From: Cryptomeria japonica
Taxonomy: Eukaryota > Streptophyta > Pinopsida > Cupressales > Cupressaceae
Length of the DNA stretch: 64,000 bases
Assembly: GCF_030272615.1 (NCBI RefSeq)
Contig: NC_081406.1
Coordinates: 245,821,218-245,885,217, forward strand
Direction: 5' to 3'
Made by a program: the position numbers and the translations under genes. This document shows, piece after piece, positions 12,031 to 23,325 of the stretch. Position 1 is the stretch's first letter, and every line of letters begins with the position of its first letter. Below the pieces are notes generated by a model, which did no database searches, was not told the origin of the DNA, and saw nothing but the letters and a program-made list of their open reading frames with translations.

Positions 12031-12528
12031 GTGATGAACATTCATGAACAAGCATGTGACACTAGTTGCAACCCTTCATCTCACCTCAATCCTCCACCAT
12101 CCACTTCCTGCTATCTCAGTCCACCATCCACTGCATCTTGTCTCAATCCACCAACTTCCCTTCCAACTCCCACATCTATCATTCCTCTCCCACTTTCTAC
12201 CACCATCGAAGACTGTTCATCCATTGAGATTCTTCCCTCGCAATCCCCATCACCTAATCTTACATTCATTCAAACTGAATCTAAGGAACCTCTCATCCTT
12301 CCATCCAAGCAACCTACCCTAGTTGAAGAACCTCTCATCCTTCCACCCACTCCATCTCCCCCAGTTGAAGAACCTCTCATCCTTCCATCCACTCCATCTC
12401 CCCCGGCTGAAGAACCTCTCATCTTTCCATCCACTCCATCTCTCCCAATTGAAGAACCTCTCATCCTTCCATTCACTCCATCTATCCCTGTAGCAAAAAC
12501 CTCTCATCCTCCCATCTCTCCCAGATGA
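12031..12528 (+). CDS. Pro-rich low-complexity protein with 14-residue repeats (LARD-encoded)
   Basis: A 165-codon open frame rich in Pro, Ser, Leu and Glu. From about residue 90 it carries four 42-bp repeats of EEPLILPSTPSPPV (about 12326-12490). There is no signal peptide, membrane span or known domain. It lies between the SYLTSP repeat block and the G-patch-like block, in a different frame from both, so it may be one part of a once continuous polyprotein. Its function is unknown. The opposite strand is also open through the repeat because of its composition, and I regard that frame as a shadow. Confidence 0.45.
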   Translation: MMNIHEQACDTSCNPSSHLNPPPSTSCYLSPPSTASCLNPPTSLPTPTSIIPLPLSTTIEDCSSIEILPSQSPSPNLTFIQTESKEPLILPSKQPTLVEEPLILPPTPSPPVEEPLILPSTPSPPAEEPLIFPSTPSLPIEEPLILPFTPSIPVAKTSHPPISPR

Positions 12529-12604
12529 TGAATCTCCCATCCTCCTATCCAGTCCATCCACCCAAGTCATTGAATCTTCCATCATTCCATCCATTCCCTT
12601 TGAA

Positions 12605-14029
12605 GTGTCTACTCACTCACTCCTTGTCACACCATCCATACCAATCCCCTCATGTCAAGCTCTTGTTCTAGAGCATGTTGAAAGAATTATTGATCCATCT
12701 CAAGATCCCTTATCATCCCTCCATCCAAATCAAGATCCAACCATTCCATATCCTAGTCAAGATCCGCCCATCCCATATATTCCACCTCTTGATCCTCCAT
12801 CTCCTCCTATCCAAACCATCCTACCACCATCACTCTACCCCCTTGGTTCACTTACATTCATCCATGGTAGTTCCCTCACAATAGAACATCTCATATACAC
12901 CACCCATTCTCCTCCATCTAATAAAGGACTCACATCTTGTTACCTAGAGAACAAGTATCCTAGTTTAAATAAAATTCTCAAAAAAATGAACTGTCAAGGA
13001 AAAGTCTTAGGCCTACATGAGCAAGGTATTTTGGAGCCCATCCATGTCAAAGAACATCCAAGATCTCATGGTCTCGGTTACATATCTCAAGGCACTTCCA
13101 ATAAAAATGTTGGTACAACTAATGCAAAATCCAAGTATACTTCTAAACACACCATTACATCTCCCCATCATTCCTCCAAACCATTTACCGCCATCCCCCC
13201 TCCTCCATCATATAAAACTAAAACAATCATCCATCTTCCTCCTTCATCCTCAAAATCCATTTTGGGTCCCTATATCCCAAAATCTACCTTCATATATCCC
13301 CCACATGCTAAATCAATTTTGGGCCATTATATCCCAAAATCCCATCCTCCATCTTTTCCTACTCATCCATCCATACACAAATCCACTATCTCCATCACCC
13401 ATCATAAACATCCTATTCCTTTCATTCCTAGTCAAGATTAACAAAGGCACATGTCCTCACATTCCATCCAACATCCTACCTCCATTACTTCATACATGTT
13501 TCCTCCATCTCCTCCACCTTCACACACTCCTTCCAAGGCTACTTGCAACAATTTGGATGCCAAATTACAAATGAATAAAGCTAAACATCTACAACAATAT
13601 GAAGATGACCATGTCCACTCAAAAAGACACGTTCCAATAGTGCAAAAACTGATACAAAAATGCATTGAATCCCATAGGCCGCAAAGGCCCACTAAAGAAA
13701 AAGAAAAAGCAATGTGGCTCCTAAAGGAAAAAGAAGCAATGCATCCAAAAGAAAAATCTCTAATGACATCCAAAGTTTCTAGTCCACCGGCTAAACATTC
13801 TCCCCCTCCATCTCCTAAGTCTATTTTGGGTCCCTATGTCCCAAATCTACCTATCATATTGCCTCCATCATATTCTCCGCTTATCCCACATCCTCTGCAA
13901 CATGTGCCAATGTTGGTCTTGACAACATCCCTCCATCACACTCACTTTCCCTCCTTCCATCCAAACACTTTCCACTACCATATCTCTTACATTCCCCATC
14001 AAAACCATCTAATCCAAGCCTTTGCATAA
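12605..14029 (+). pseudogene. Pro-rich polyprotein remnant with G-patch-like motif
   Basis: Two open blocks (12605-13441 and 13451-14029) are in the same frame, separated by a single TAA. The first is Pro/Ser/Asp-rich (SQDPxxPxIP repeats). Around 12980-13080 it reads KKMNCQGKVLGLHEQGILEP followed by GLGY, matching in order and spacing the ILKKMGY...GIxEPI...GLGYG block that follows protease in the Tat elements at 56920 and 49885. Downstream are three copies of KSILGPYIPKS and a Lys/Glu-rich stretch with KEKEK and PKEK. No protease, RT or integrase follows. I read it as a G-patch-like segment kept from a Tat polyprotein after deletion of the enzymes. Confidence 0.6.
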
Positions 14030-14250
14030 TCCATTCACTCCTAATAAAGTTGTACCAACATCTAGTGATCAATCCAAATGGACTTCTATTACCTTGATAT
14101 GGAACTTGATGCTTGAGTCCTCCATCCATATCCCTTATCACCTATCCTCCAAATCCTTTTATCCTCGTCTATCTCCATCCATGAATTTCCTCCCAAAAAA
14201 TCAGAAAATACAAGAAACAAAAAAAAAGTAAAGAAAAAAATTTGTCCAAT

Positions 14251-14315
14251 GGTGAAAACTTGGCAAACATGCGCCTTGGACAAGTACCATGATGAAAACC
14301 TGGCAAACAAGCATC
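14251..14315 (+). other. Paired post-integrase motif (GTGAAAACYTGGCAAACA)
   Basis: Two copies start at 14251 and 14291, 40 bp apart, and end ATGCGCC and AAGCATC. Versions of the same motif follow the integrase end in the minus-strand Tat element (47319-47404) and in the plus-strand one (61441-61464). Its presence here marks the point where a lost integrase would have ended. An A-rich run precedes it, as at 61360. Confidence 0.65.
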
Positions 14316-14900
14316 ATGGGTAATTCCCCTCATACTTTTTTTCTCTGCACTTGGGGGCAAGTTCTTCTGGCCATCTAGCCATTTCATCCTTTGTTTCCAT
14401 CTGGCTACCATACCCATTGTATCTTATCCAGTTCGCTTCCTTCATCCTCCCTTGGATCTTAAAAGAAAGAACATGCACCCATATATACATGCTTTGGACA
14501 CCTCTTGGTCTCCATGTCCCTATCAGGTTAGTCATTCATTCATCCTTCCTGTTCACACATCCTTCCTGTCATCTGTATAATCATTCCTCATACCTTCATG
14601 GTCCTTATCCACCCATTACGCTATCTTCCATCTTGCTTCCCTCAGCTTCATATCCTCCTTCGAGTCATCTTATCTTATCCATCCATCCACCAATCCTTGG
14701 ACCTCCTATTTCCTTCATCCCTTCATTCGTAACCCGATCCATCCACCTATCCTTATCTCCTCATTCCTCCATCTCTTCATACATCACTTGATCCTCCACT
14801 AATCCTTTTCTCCCAGTTCCTCCATCCCTTTATCCATAACTTAGTTCCTCCCCCAATCCTCATCTACCTCCATCCCTTCATCCTTCATCCTTCATCCATT

Positions 14901-15140
14901 CATCTCCCAACCACATCCACAATACTTCCATCTCCAAATCCTTTTCATCTTATCCTCCATCCCTTTGTCCCTCATCCATTCATCTCCCAGCCACATCCAC
15001 AATGCTTCCATCTCCAAATCCTTTTCATCTTATCCTCCATCCCTTCATCCCTCATCCACTCATCTCCCAGCCACATCCACAATGCTTCCATCTCCAAGTC
15101 CTTTTCATCCTATCCTCCATCCTTTCATTCCTCCCATCAC
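14901..15140 (+). repeat. 80-bp tandem repeat, three copies
   Basis: CATCTCCCARCCACATCCAC starts at 14901, 14981 and 15061. The copies are nearly identical. They lie within a long pyrimidine-rich stretch (14530-15300) full of CATCC and CTCATCC phrases, where the reading frames are compositional and carry no recognisable domain. Confidence 0.9.
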
Positions 15141-16424
15141 ATCATTCCATTGCCTCTTGTAGCCCTTGTCATTGGTATCTAGCTATAGACTATCCCCATG
15201 TAATCCAATTTCATCCATCCAATCAATCCATCTGCTTCTCGCAATCCACCATTGCGTGCCAATCATATCCATATCCATCCGCTATCCAAGATCAAGCACC
15301 AATCCAATCATCAAATTGTATCCTTAGTCTTGTTCCCAGCCTTCCTACAAGCCTTGATCACAATCCAATAATCAATCTCTCATGGCTTTTCATCTTGATT
15401 AGGGCAACATCATGCCTTTCCCTAGGTCTTCTTTCATCATCCATAGTCTCTTGTACATCTTGTATATAGGTGTCGCTGTACATAATCATCCATCGGTCGT
15501 GTCCTTCAAGATCATATCCTATCAGTTGGTTCTTCAACAATCATCCTTGAGCATCTTTGTCATCATGATTGTATCAGATACCTTTTGTCATCCCATCATC
15601 AATCTTTTGTCCTGGTGTTGTTTCGAGATATATCATTCTTACCAACACCCATCATCTGTCTGCATAGGATGTATCCTTCCTCAAGTCAGACATCATCAAA
15701 TCCTCATCCAATCAATCATCCTTTTGGAAAAAGATATTTGAGGCCCTCGTGCTGGCTTTGTTTATTTATTTTTATCTTTTTTAATCTTTTTAAGCTCTAG
15801 GGGGCTCTGTTTCCTCTTGGTCCCCACGATCTTTTGTATCATGGTGCGCTAGGAATAACAATGCTAAGGATGTGATCTTGTTGCTTCTAGTTTTTTGCTT
15901 GGCGTGTCTTTTGGATGTGTCCCTTGTTGCACCCTCATGAGGTATTTGTTATCTCATGTTACATTGGGGCATATCTCTTGCTTGGGGTTATTCCAGCACC
16001 ATTTCCTACAGGGCCTCTATAACTCTGTGTGGTGCTAGATTAGCCTGTGTGTTTGTTTATACGTGTTAGTCCATGCATTGGCTGTGAAATTCTACCCTGG
16101 TTCTTCATACCTTGCTGATTCACAGACAATGCTAAATCAAAATAAGTGCTCAGTACATGGCGTCCAATTTTGCGGGTGCTCGCGCTCCATGAAAATTTCA
16201 TCCATATTATCCATTGCATTTCCATTTTTTCTCCCCTTCTTGTTCCGCCTCTTCCTTTCTATCCTATCTGCTAGGGCACTATTTCTTTCAAGATGCCACC
16301 CGGTTCCTTTTTCCCCGTGCACCATCTCGAGGGGGCATCCCTAACCATTCCTTCATTCACCTGGGGTATTTTCTCGCTCCCCTTTTTCTTCTCTCACAAG
16401 TGTCTTATTGTCTTAGCGCCACCG

Positions 16425-16439
16425 CGAAGAGGGACAAAA
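16425..16439 (+). promoter_or_regulatory. Polypurine tract of the LARD-type element
   Basis: GAAGAGGGACAAAA lies immediately before the 3' LTR start TGTAGACAC at 16440. It would prime plus-strand cDNA. It resembles CAAAGAGGGGCAAAA in front of the Tat 3' LTRs of this window. Confidence 0.8.
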
Positions 16440-17522
16440 TGTAGACACTTAAATTTGGTTAATCAATTTAATCAAATTTATTTCCCTTAGCCATTTAATT
16501 AATTAAATATCTTAATTAATTAGACCATCCCTTAAATTAATTAATCTAATTAATTAATTCTCCCCTTCCAATCCCTTTGAATTAATCAATTTCTAATTAA
16601 TTAATCCCCCTTCCATCCTATCCTATTAATTAATTTCTAATTAATTAATCCCCCTTTCATCCCATCCTATTAATTATTTTTTAATTAATTAATCCCCCTT
16701 TCACTCTATTCCCATTAATTAATTCATAATTAATTAATGCTCCCTTTCTAGTCCCCTTTAATTAATTAATCCTAAATTAATCAATTACCTTCTCCCCATT
16801 TAAATAATTAATTAATTATTTAAATTAGTCACATGTCTCCTACATTCTAACCAACTTTTCTCCCTAACCTCCTGCCAATCCTATCCTCCAACCCACTTCC
16901 CTAGCCTAGTCAACGATCCAACTAACCTTATCATATCCCTTCTAACCTCCCACACATGTGTGCACATCCTAATTGATTCCTTAATTTGGGGAAAATATCC
17001 TATTTTGGGTGGCCTTTTCCAAAATAGACATGTGTCCATGTCACTCTTCCTATTTTTGGGTGGCTTTGCCCAAAATAGACATGTGTCCTCATGGACACAT
17101 GCCACTCCTTTTCTTTCTAGTTTTGGAGGAAAAGTGTCTCCTCTTCACCTTCCCTTCCCTTCCTCATCTTGCCTATTTAATCCCTCTCATTTTAGACCAA
17201 ATCATCCACTTTCACTCAACCGTATCGTCACTCTACCAAAATTATCACTCAACTCACACTTCATCTTTTATCACTCATCATTCATCATTTTGCCTCAACA
17301 TCATGGAGCAATATCAAGCATCTGAATCTACGTCATGAGCACACATCCAATCATGGAATAATCAAATTAAAGTGAGAATTATGGTTTGCATTTGCTTATC
17401 ATTTTGTTCTTCGTTTTAGTTTTACCATTCTAATCTCGAGGTGTACGATGTATTGTGTTTTCTTCATTAATTAGCTTGCTTTTTAGTCCTTAGTATTCAC
17501 ACACACATTTTTTTATTGCACA
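16440..17522 (+). repeat. 3' LTR of the LARD-type element
   Basis: A near copy of 7465-8536 with small indels in the TTAATTAA region. It ends TTGCACA, directly followed by the target duplication TGAGT (17523-17527). Confidence 0.9.
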
Positions 17523-17527
17523 TGAGT

Positions 17528-17603
17528 ATGGAAAGGTACGGTGGTGGAATAGTGAGATTTGGAGATGACAAAGCCTGTGTGATCCATGGTAGAGGTTCTA
17601 TTC
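17528..17603 (+). pseudogene. Protease remnant of copia element 1
   Basis: Reads MERYGGGIVRFGDDKACVIH, which continues the protease frame interrupted at 7464; the equivalent in copia element 2 lies at about 24570-24640. After some 75 bp it runs into LTR sequence at about 17604, with AT-rich similarity at the join, marking the pol deletion. Confidence 0.85.
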
Positions 17604-18791
17604 TTCTGTATTGGTTTTGGTGATCCAGGAAGCTTAATTGATCATATCATATGATCTGGTTTTGTAGTTTGTTTTTTTGATCAGTGCTTTGCAGAGTTCA
17701 GTATTTCCTTCGGTATATTTCGGTGTGATTAGATCTTGAGTTGAGTCTTTGGGAGATTGTTTGGAATTGTCTTATGTATCTTCACTTTAGATGGTTCATG
17801 ATTTGGTGCTCCGCAAGTTATCTTTCTTCGTGACAATTGCTGTTGTTTTAGTATTCTTGAGTTTCAGACGTTGACAGATGAAGATTTGATAAGTGGTATT
17901 GGTGTAACTATTACTGATGATTCTAACGTGCTTGCTGGTGTTTCCTAATTGTGTCCTATTTTTTTTGTCGGTTTGCATCAATCGTTGTGCGTGGTATTGG
18001 TGATTTTGCTGAACCGGTGATGTTCTTTGTGTTATGCGATTTTTCTGGTGGTGTAGAGTGTTGTGGTTGATCTGGGCATGATTATCGGTGGATATGAGCA
18101 TTTGGAAATTTGATTTAGGTCCATGTTATGTCATGTATATCATTATATTGGTCTAGTGGTCGATCTTTGTATCGTGTGATATAATTTTGTAATTGTGAGT
18201 TGAGGGTTTAGCCGACCTTGTTGTCAAGGTTGATGGATTGTATAAATAGGTGATATTATCTTGTAATTTGGGTATCAAGGTTGTGTCTACATTATCAGAG
18301 AGTGGTGTATGTGCAAACAAGTGATGAATTCTTTAGCATTGTGATTGAGAAGAGATTGGTGTTGCAGAGAAGACAATTATGATTAACCAGAACTATCATC
18401 AAGCATTTGCAGATGCTATTATTGTAGTTCATTCCTTCCGGATTGTAGTTTGAATCTTGTTGTAAGTCAGTGAGACTTCCCTGAGGGTTGTGGTCTTCTG
18501 GGTCATTATCTTTTGAGAAGTGAGCTCTAGGATGTGTGCCTGAATGCATGTGCATTCCCCATTGTAATATTTTTACATACTACTGCAGAGTATCATCTTA
18601 TTGTGGGTAGGTTCCCACCATGGTTTTTCCCTTAACCGGGTTTTCCACGTCAAAATCTTGGTGTTGTGTGTTGTGCTATCAATTTGCTTATCTTTATTAT
18701 TTTTGTAGTTTATTTATGATTGAGTTTGTAGATCCGGTAGAAAACTGATTCACCCCCCCCTCTCAGTTTTCCTTCATTGTTGTTGCCAACA
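17604..18791 (+). repeat. 3' LTR of copia element 1, 5'-truncated
   Basis: Matches the 5' LTR from about 5015 to its end, including the TATAAATAG box (18241) and the C-run (18753). It ends GCCAACA and is followed by the target duplication TGAAC. The first 130 bp or so are lost in the same event that removed pol. Confidence 0.92.
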
Positions 18792-18796
18792 TGAAC

Positions 18797-21700
18797 AAGG
18801 GGAATAACTGTAGCCCTCAAATTCTCTATGCGAGTGTTCTTACTTTTCTCACACGCCTCTTATAGATCGATAAAATAGTCCATAAAAATGTTAGTCATAA
18901 TCTAACTTGTAACCCCCTCTTCACTAACTTCTTACAACCATCATAAGACTAATGATGTATGTTAAGGAGTTCCAACAAGGGAATTTCACCATTCCCTTCA
19001 TAAGTGGTTTATATTTCCATTAAGGTCCAATAATTAAAATATTTAATATATTAAACAATTACAATACTTTTTGTATTTGCAAGGTTTACAACACGTATTC
19101 ATAACACCCATGTCATCACAAAGTCTGTCGCCATGAACAAAAGAATGACTTAAGGAAATAGAGTATAATATTTATGCTCTAAAATAATTGACCTAGATGT
19201 TGTATCATGTGTCTTCTCTTTTCCCTTATTTACATGAGATTTGATAACCTCATGTGCTACTTCAATATATGGTGTGGGGCGACAACATAATAGTGTGTCT
19301 CAATTTCTAGCTTTAATGGGCTGCAAAAATTATTTTTTAAAATTCATCACATTTTGTCAATTGTAGCAAGCAAATGGTCAAAAATTTAAAGATGATATAA
19401 ACTAATTATTTGTGAAATTTTGTCAATTGTAATTATATATTTTAAAATTTTTAGAGGATACTTTCTATTGCACTTGTTTAGTTCTAAATTAACTTTTTTT
19501 ATACCCTATTTTATACTAAGTAACATTGTATGCATACTTGAGCTACAAATATAATTTTTCATGTGCTTACAAGTAAACCTAGATAATTGATACTAATATT
19601 TGGTGCTTACATATTTTTTGGTAATGTTTTATTGATATTAATTAAAATTTAGACATATATTTTTACCATAAAGTGTTATTATTTATTTATAAGTTGAAAT
19701 TGAAATACATTTGTCATTGAAATGGTGACATTGATATATAAAGTCATGTTTTTTTTTTAAAATTATTTTGTCATCATTTGCTATTTTTTTAGCATGTTGA
19801 ACAAGGAACATTATTTTTGTAAAAAGCCTATGTTTATTAGAAAATAAATATTAAAAATTTGTTGTTTTAAGAAATATTTTAGAGGGGGACACATACTTCA
19901 AAAGTTTTATGTTTTAGTAACTTTGTTTGATGGGCCAAAAAAACTCAATCCAAAGTGACAAGTTTTATCTAATGAAATCCTTCCATGTGGTTTAGAAGAA
20001 AAAAATATGCCACATAAGCACCAAGAGGCTTTGATCTTAAGGGACAAATTATATCAAAGACTTTTCCATGTGTAAGATAATCATTTCTAAACACAAGTCT
20101 TTGGGATTTTCATACATATAGAAGAGGGGGCTCAATCTAATAGGGGGTTCAATCTAATAAGAGGTTAGATCGAACCCTACCTTAGTTTTGTTGGGACTTC
20201 TAAAATTTGGCTAAATTTTGTAGGCCCATGTAAAATCTTGCCTATGGCTCTAAAAAATGCAACTGCAGAATCATCTTAAGTAGCTCACTTTGAGAGCTTA
20301 TATTTTTGCACCCATGTATTGTCATGAAAAATTACTTTGGGGAAGTGTTGAACGCCTTTTAGGGATGGTATGAATCCATTTGCAACCTTTCGTGGTCATT
20401 TTTGGTGATTTTTTGATGCCCTTGTTTGGAGGTCCATAAGTTGGTTTGTTGATTACAACTATTTAACCTTTTTGAGTAGGCCATTTTTGAGAGCTTGCAT
20501 TTTGTCACTAGATGACCATCATGCCAATCTAGTATTTTTTAATGATTCTCTGATTCCAAATAAATCCCCATGTTAGTTGGCATAGCCCCATGAATCTGTT
20601 TGATGAGTTTCCCAACTTGAATCCATTTGCAAAGTATTCAGATTTGCAAACTAGACAGTGTTAAATATGCCAATGTAGCCTTGTATTTGAATTTTTATTT
20701 TGAAACCTTTTGACCTACATGCAAAAAATGGATGTTCCCCATCATTTTCTATACAATTATCTACAACTTGGCCAGATTGTAGTCCCCAGCTCCTTGTTTG
20801 ACATTTTTTCAAAACCTATTCCAAATGGACTTTTTCAGGGTTTAAGATCAACACTTTTAAATTTTTTAGAGAAGGCAAGTTTGGAGGCCAATAGTTTGCA
20901 CATGTGATTGAATCAGACTAAACCCTCTTATACACATGCTCACCATATCTAGATGTATTAGTTTTTCAAGTGGCATCTCTTGAAGCAGAGTTTTATTATT
21001 TTTCCAATTCAGTGATTGTATGGGTTTCAGTGTGACTTGAAAGATGCACTTTCCCAAAACAACTGAGTAGGCAACTCCGGAAATTAAAATATTTTGCCTT
21101 GGGAATCATCATGAGTTATGGTGTGGCATTATGGATTTCTTGTATAACATTTTTCAATTATGTCAGCTTTCAAGGCTTAATGAGGTGATTCAGTTAGTTT
21201 TTAAGGCTGGTTTCAGAGGTTACTCGGGTAGTTTTGGTAAAAAAATTAGAGGTATGAAAATACCAAATTAAATTGTCGCCCACTCAAATTTTCAAATCCA
21301 GAATTTGTCCAGTTGATATTCCAGATCATTTCCCAAGCCAGTTGTTCAAAAATGATTTTTTTTTTAGTTGGGCCCACCAGGGGCCTTACTAAGGTTGCAA
21401 CCTGGCAAGGTTAGGCGGTGCCTATTTTAAGAAATGTATATTATCTAAATTATTTTAACTTAAATAATATTACACCCAATTCTATTTGATGATGGAAGGG
21501 AATAATATTTCTAAATTCAATTGAAATATTAAAAGGGGCTAAACTCAAATGCTTTTTGTTTTTAATCATTTTAATAATGGTTTAAGCATATATTGAAGGC
21601 CAACAAGTTGAATAGTTGTGTTTCTAGGAAGTAATTAATTCGATCATGTCCAGAAGTGAAAATGAGGAGCAATTTATAGAAATCATCTTAATGACTTAAA

Positions 21701-21904
21701 GGGGTGAGTAAAAATTGAAAATAGATCTCTAGAAGGAAAAAAGTGAGGCTCGTATCGATTATTGTAAGCAAAAATGATTTGGGCACCTCATAGGATGGTG
21801 GGCACATGAAGGAAGGAGTAAAAGTCTCATGGGAAATATAATTTCAAAAGGGGGTTTATGAAAATCTTGGTGACATGTTCATCTCACAAGCTTCTATGGG
21901 AAAT
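18797..21904. other. AT-rich spacer, no gene recognised
   Basis: No long reading frame or domain. At 20120-20170 there is a small doubled phrase around GGGGGCTCAATCTAATA, and twice (near 20297 and 20488) a TTTTGAGAGCTT-like phrase. These may be old transposon traces, but I cannot assign them. Confidence 0.55.
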
Positions 21905-22039
21905 CAAATAAACAAAGCGGGATAGCGGGGCGAGATGTCTCTATTCCCCGCCACCCTGCACTGTGCTCAAGTGCTCATGAATGCAGATGCGGGGCAAGAA
22001 AAGACCCAGGGAGAAATACCCTCGCTAGCCTGCATGGTG
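21905..22039 (+). repeat. GC-rich repeat patch, left part
   Basis: A CpG-rich patch in AT-rich DNA. AGATG...CCACCCTGCACTGTG (about 21931) and CAGGGAGAAATACC...CATGGTG (about 22007) look like degenerate units about 74 bp apart. A third unit (CAGGGAGAAATCC...CGATGTG) lies beyond the copia 2 insertion at 35536. The element therefore landed in a short tandem array. Confidence 0.55.
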
Positions 22040-22044
22040 AAATT

Positions 22045-23267
22045 TGTTGGCCTTTTGGTGGAATTGATTATGTGTTGCATTGATGTTTTGTCATTGATGC
22101 CAACACTAGTTGCTTGGATGCTTTACCGACACCCTTCTGGTCCCGGTAGGTTGAGTGGTTTTTGGTTAACTTGGATTCGACATGATCCAGTAGGCTCCAG
22201 TATAGTCTGGTGATGAAATTGGCTTGTTCATGATACTTATACTCATATTTGATCAATTGGTTTTGGTCTAGAGATCAGATGCTATCCTGCTTGCTTAGAA
22301 GATTGGTTTCTGGTTTTGGCGACGGTTTCACCGACAGAGCTTTTGATGGAGATCTTTGATGAATTGCATAAGTGGTGTTGGTGCAGCTTCTGGTGGAGTT
22401 TCAAGATTTTTTTGGTGATCATGTTCGAGACTTGGTAGTTGGAGATCATTGCTGAAGTGTGTGGACCTATACTGGGTCCCGGTTGATCTAGGTTATGGAT
22501 CAACTTTAATGTAACATGTGGATAGGACCTATTGATGTATTTCCGGGATGTCTTATGTTTTGATATTATTTGTTTGGTCTAAGGCTGACATGGTTTGTAA
22601 TTATGTAATTGGTTTATTATCTGGTGGCCGACCTGATTGTTTATGGTCGAGGGTTTGTATAAATAGATGTAAGATCTCATTGTAGATCATCATGGTTATT
22701 GTTAGAGGTCATGGTCAAGGAATGTAATGTGCGAATAAAGTAATATCATTCAGGCAGAGGAGTTGGTCGATCATTGGAGATCGAATTGGGTTTATGTAAG
22801 AGGATTTAGTCCTCCGGTATTGAGCTTAAGTGGAACTGCACTCAGGCATAGGAGATGTTATCTTTTGCAGTTCAACACTTCTCCAAATTGTAGTCTGGAT
22901 TTATATATAGTCAGTGAGGCTCCTTTTGTGATGAGCAGTGTGCTCTAGGTTGTTGGCCTTCTTGCAGGTGTAGGCCCCTTCATTGCAATTCACATACTTA
23001 CCGACATAAGTATTATCTGACAGTGGGTAGGCTTCCCACCGTGGTTTTTCCCTTTACCAGGTTTTCCACGTACAAATCTCGGTGTTATGTGGATGGCTTT
23101 TATTTTGTGATTATTGTTTATGTTTAATTGGTTTATCTGCTATTCCAAGTATTAATGTTTTGGGTTTTGATATTAAAGTTTAAATTCATAATGGTTCCTG
23201 TAATCTGTGACAACTGATTCACCCCCCCCCCTCTCAGTTGTCTTCTGGTTATCTAAACTATCTAACA
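22045..23267 (+). repeat. 5' LTR of copia element 2
   Basis: 1223 bp, TGTTGGCCTTTTGG...ATCTAACA. The same sequence, interrupted once, is at 32995-35496. TATAAATAG lies at 22658. Near its end are a C-run and CTCTCAGTTGTC. Confidence 0.95.
22658..22666 (+). promoter_or_regulatory. TATA box in the 5' LTR
   Basis: TATAAATAG; the 3' LTR has the same box at 34891-34899. Promoter use is inferred from position. Confidence 0.72.
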
Positions 23268-23269
23268 AT

Positions 23270-23281
23270 TGGTATTAGAGC
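23270..23281 (+). promoter_or_regulatory. Primer binding site, initiator-Met tRNA type
   Basis: TGGTATTAGAGC, 2 bases after the LTR end, one change from the usual TGGTATCAGAGC. Confidence 0.9.
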
Positions 23282-23325
23282 TTTGGTCCCATCTACGGAA
23301 AGATTAACCGCTTGAGGAAGATCTT

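Larger units (their letters stand above)
7465..17522 (+). mobile_element. Non-autonomous gypsy-like LTR element (LARD type), nested in copia 1
   Basis: Two LTRs of about 1.07-1.08 kb (7465-8536 and 16440-17522) start TGTAGACAC and flank a 7.9 kb interior. The target duplication TGAGT is seen at 7460-7464 and 17523-17527. A primer-site-like TGGCACGCCCGGTGGGACC follows the first LTR and a purine tract precedes the second. No RT, RNase H or integrase is detectable. The interior holds five kinds of tandem repeat and Pro/Ser-rich reading frames, one with a G-patch-like relic also found next to protease in the Tat elements of this window. I infer a deletion derivative of a Tat-type gypsy element that was mobilised in trans. 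Confidence 0.88.
4888..18791 (+). mobile_element. Copia-type LTR retrotransposon 1, deleted and nested-into
   Basis: The element starts TGTTGGTC and ends GCCAACA and is flanked by the 5-bp target duplication TGAAC (4883-4887 and 18792-18796). Inside are a 5' LTR, an initiator-Met type primer site, a broken gag and the first part of protease, then a 10 kb foreign element, a short protease remnant and a truncated 3' LTR. Integrase, RT and RNase H are missing. The protease remnant runs straight into the 3' LTR about 130 bp inside it, so one deletion removed the rest of pol, the polypurine tract and the LTR start. Gag resembles that of copia element 2 further right, so both belong to related lineages. 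Confidence 0.9.

Noticed and set aside
12270-12594. Minus-strand Gly/Arg-rich and Trp/Lys-rich frames opposite the Pro-rich LARD repeats
   Set aside because: They mirror the 42-bp repeat. The plus-strand frame extends beyond the repeat and is in line with the element's direction, so the minus frames are shadows.
14351-15800. Long plus-strand Ser/Pro/His/Leu-rich frames
   Set aside because: The region is pyrimidine-rich and repetitive. Frames overlap in two or three phases with no favoured one and no domain.
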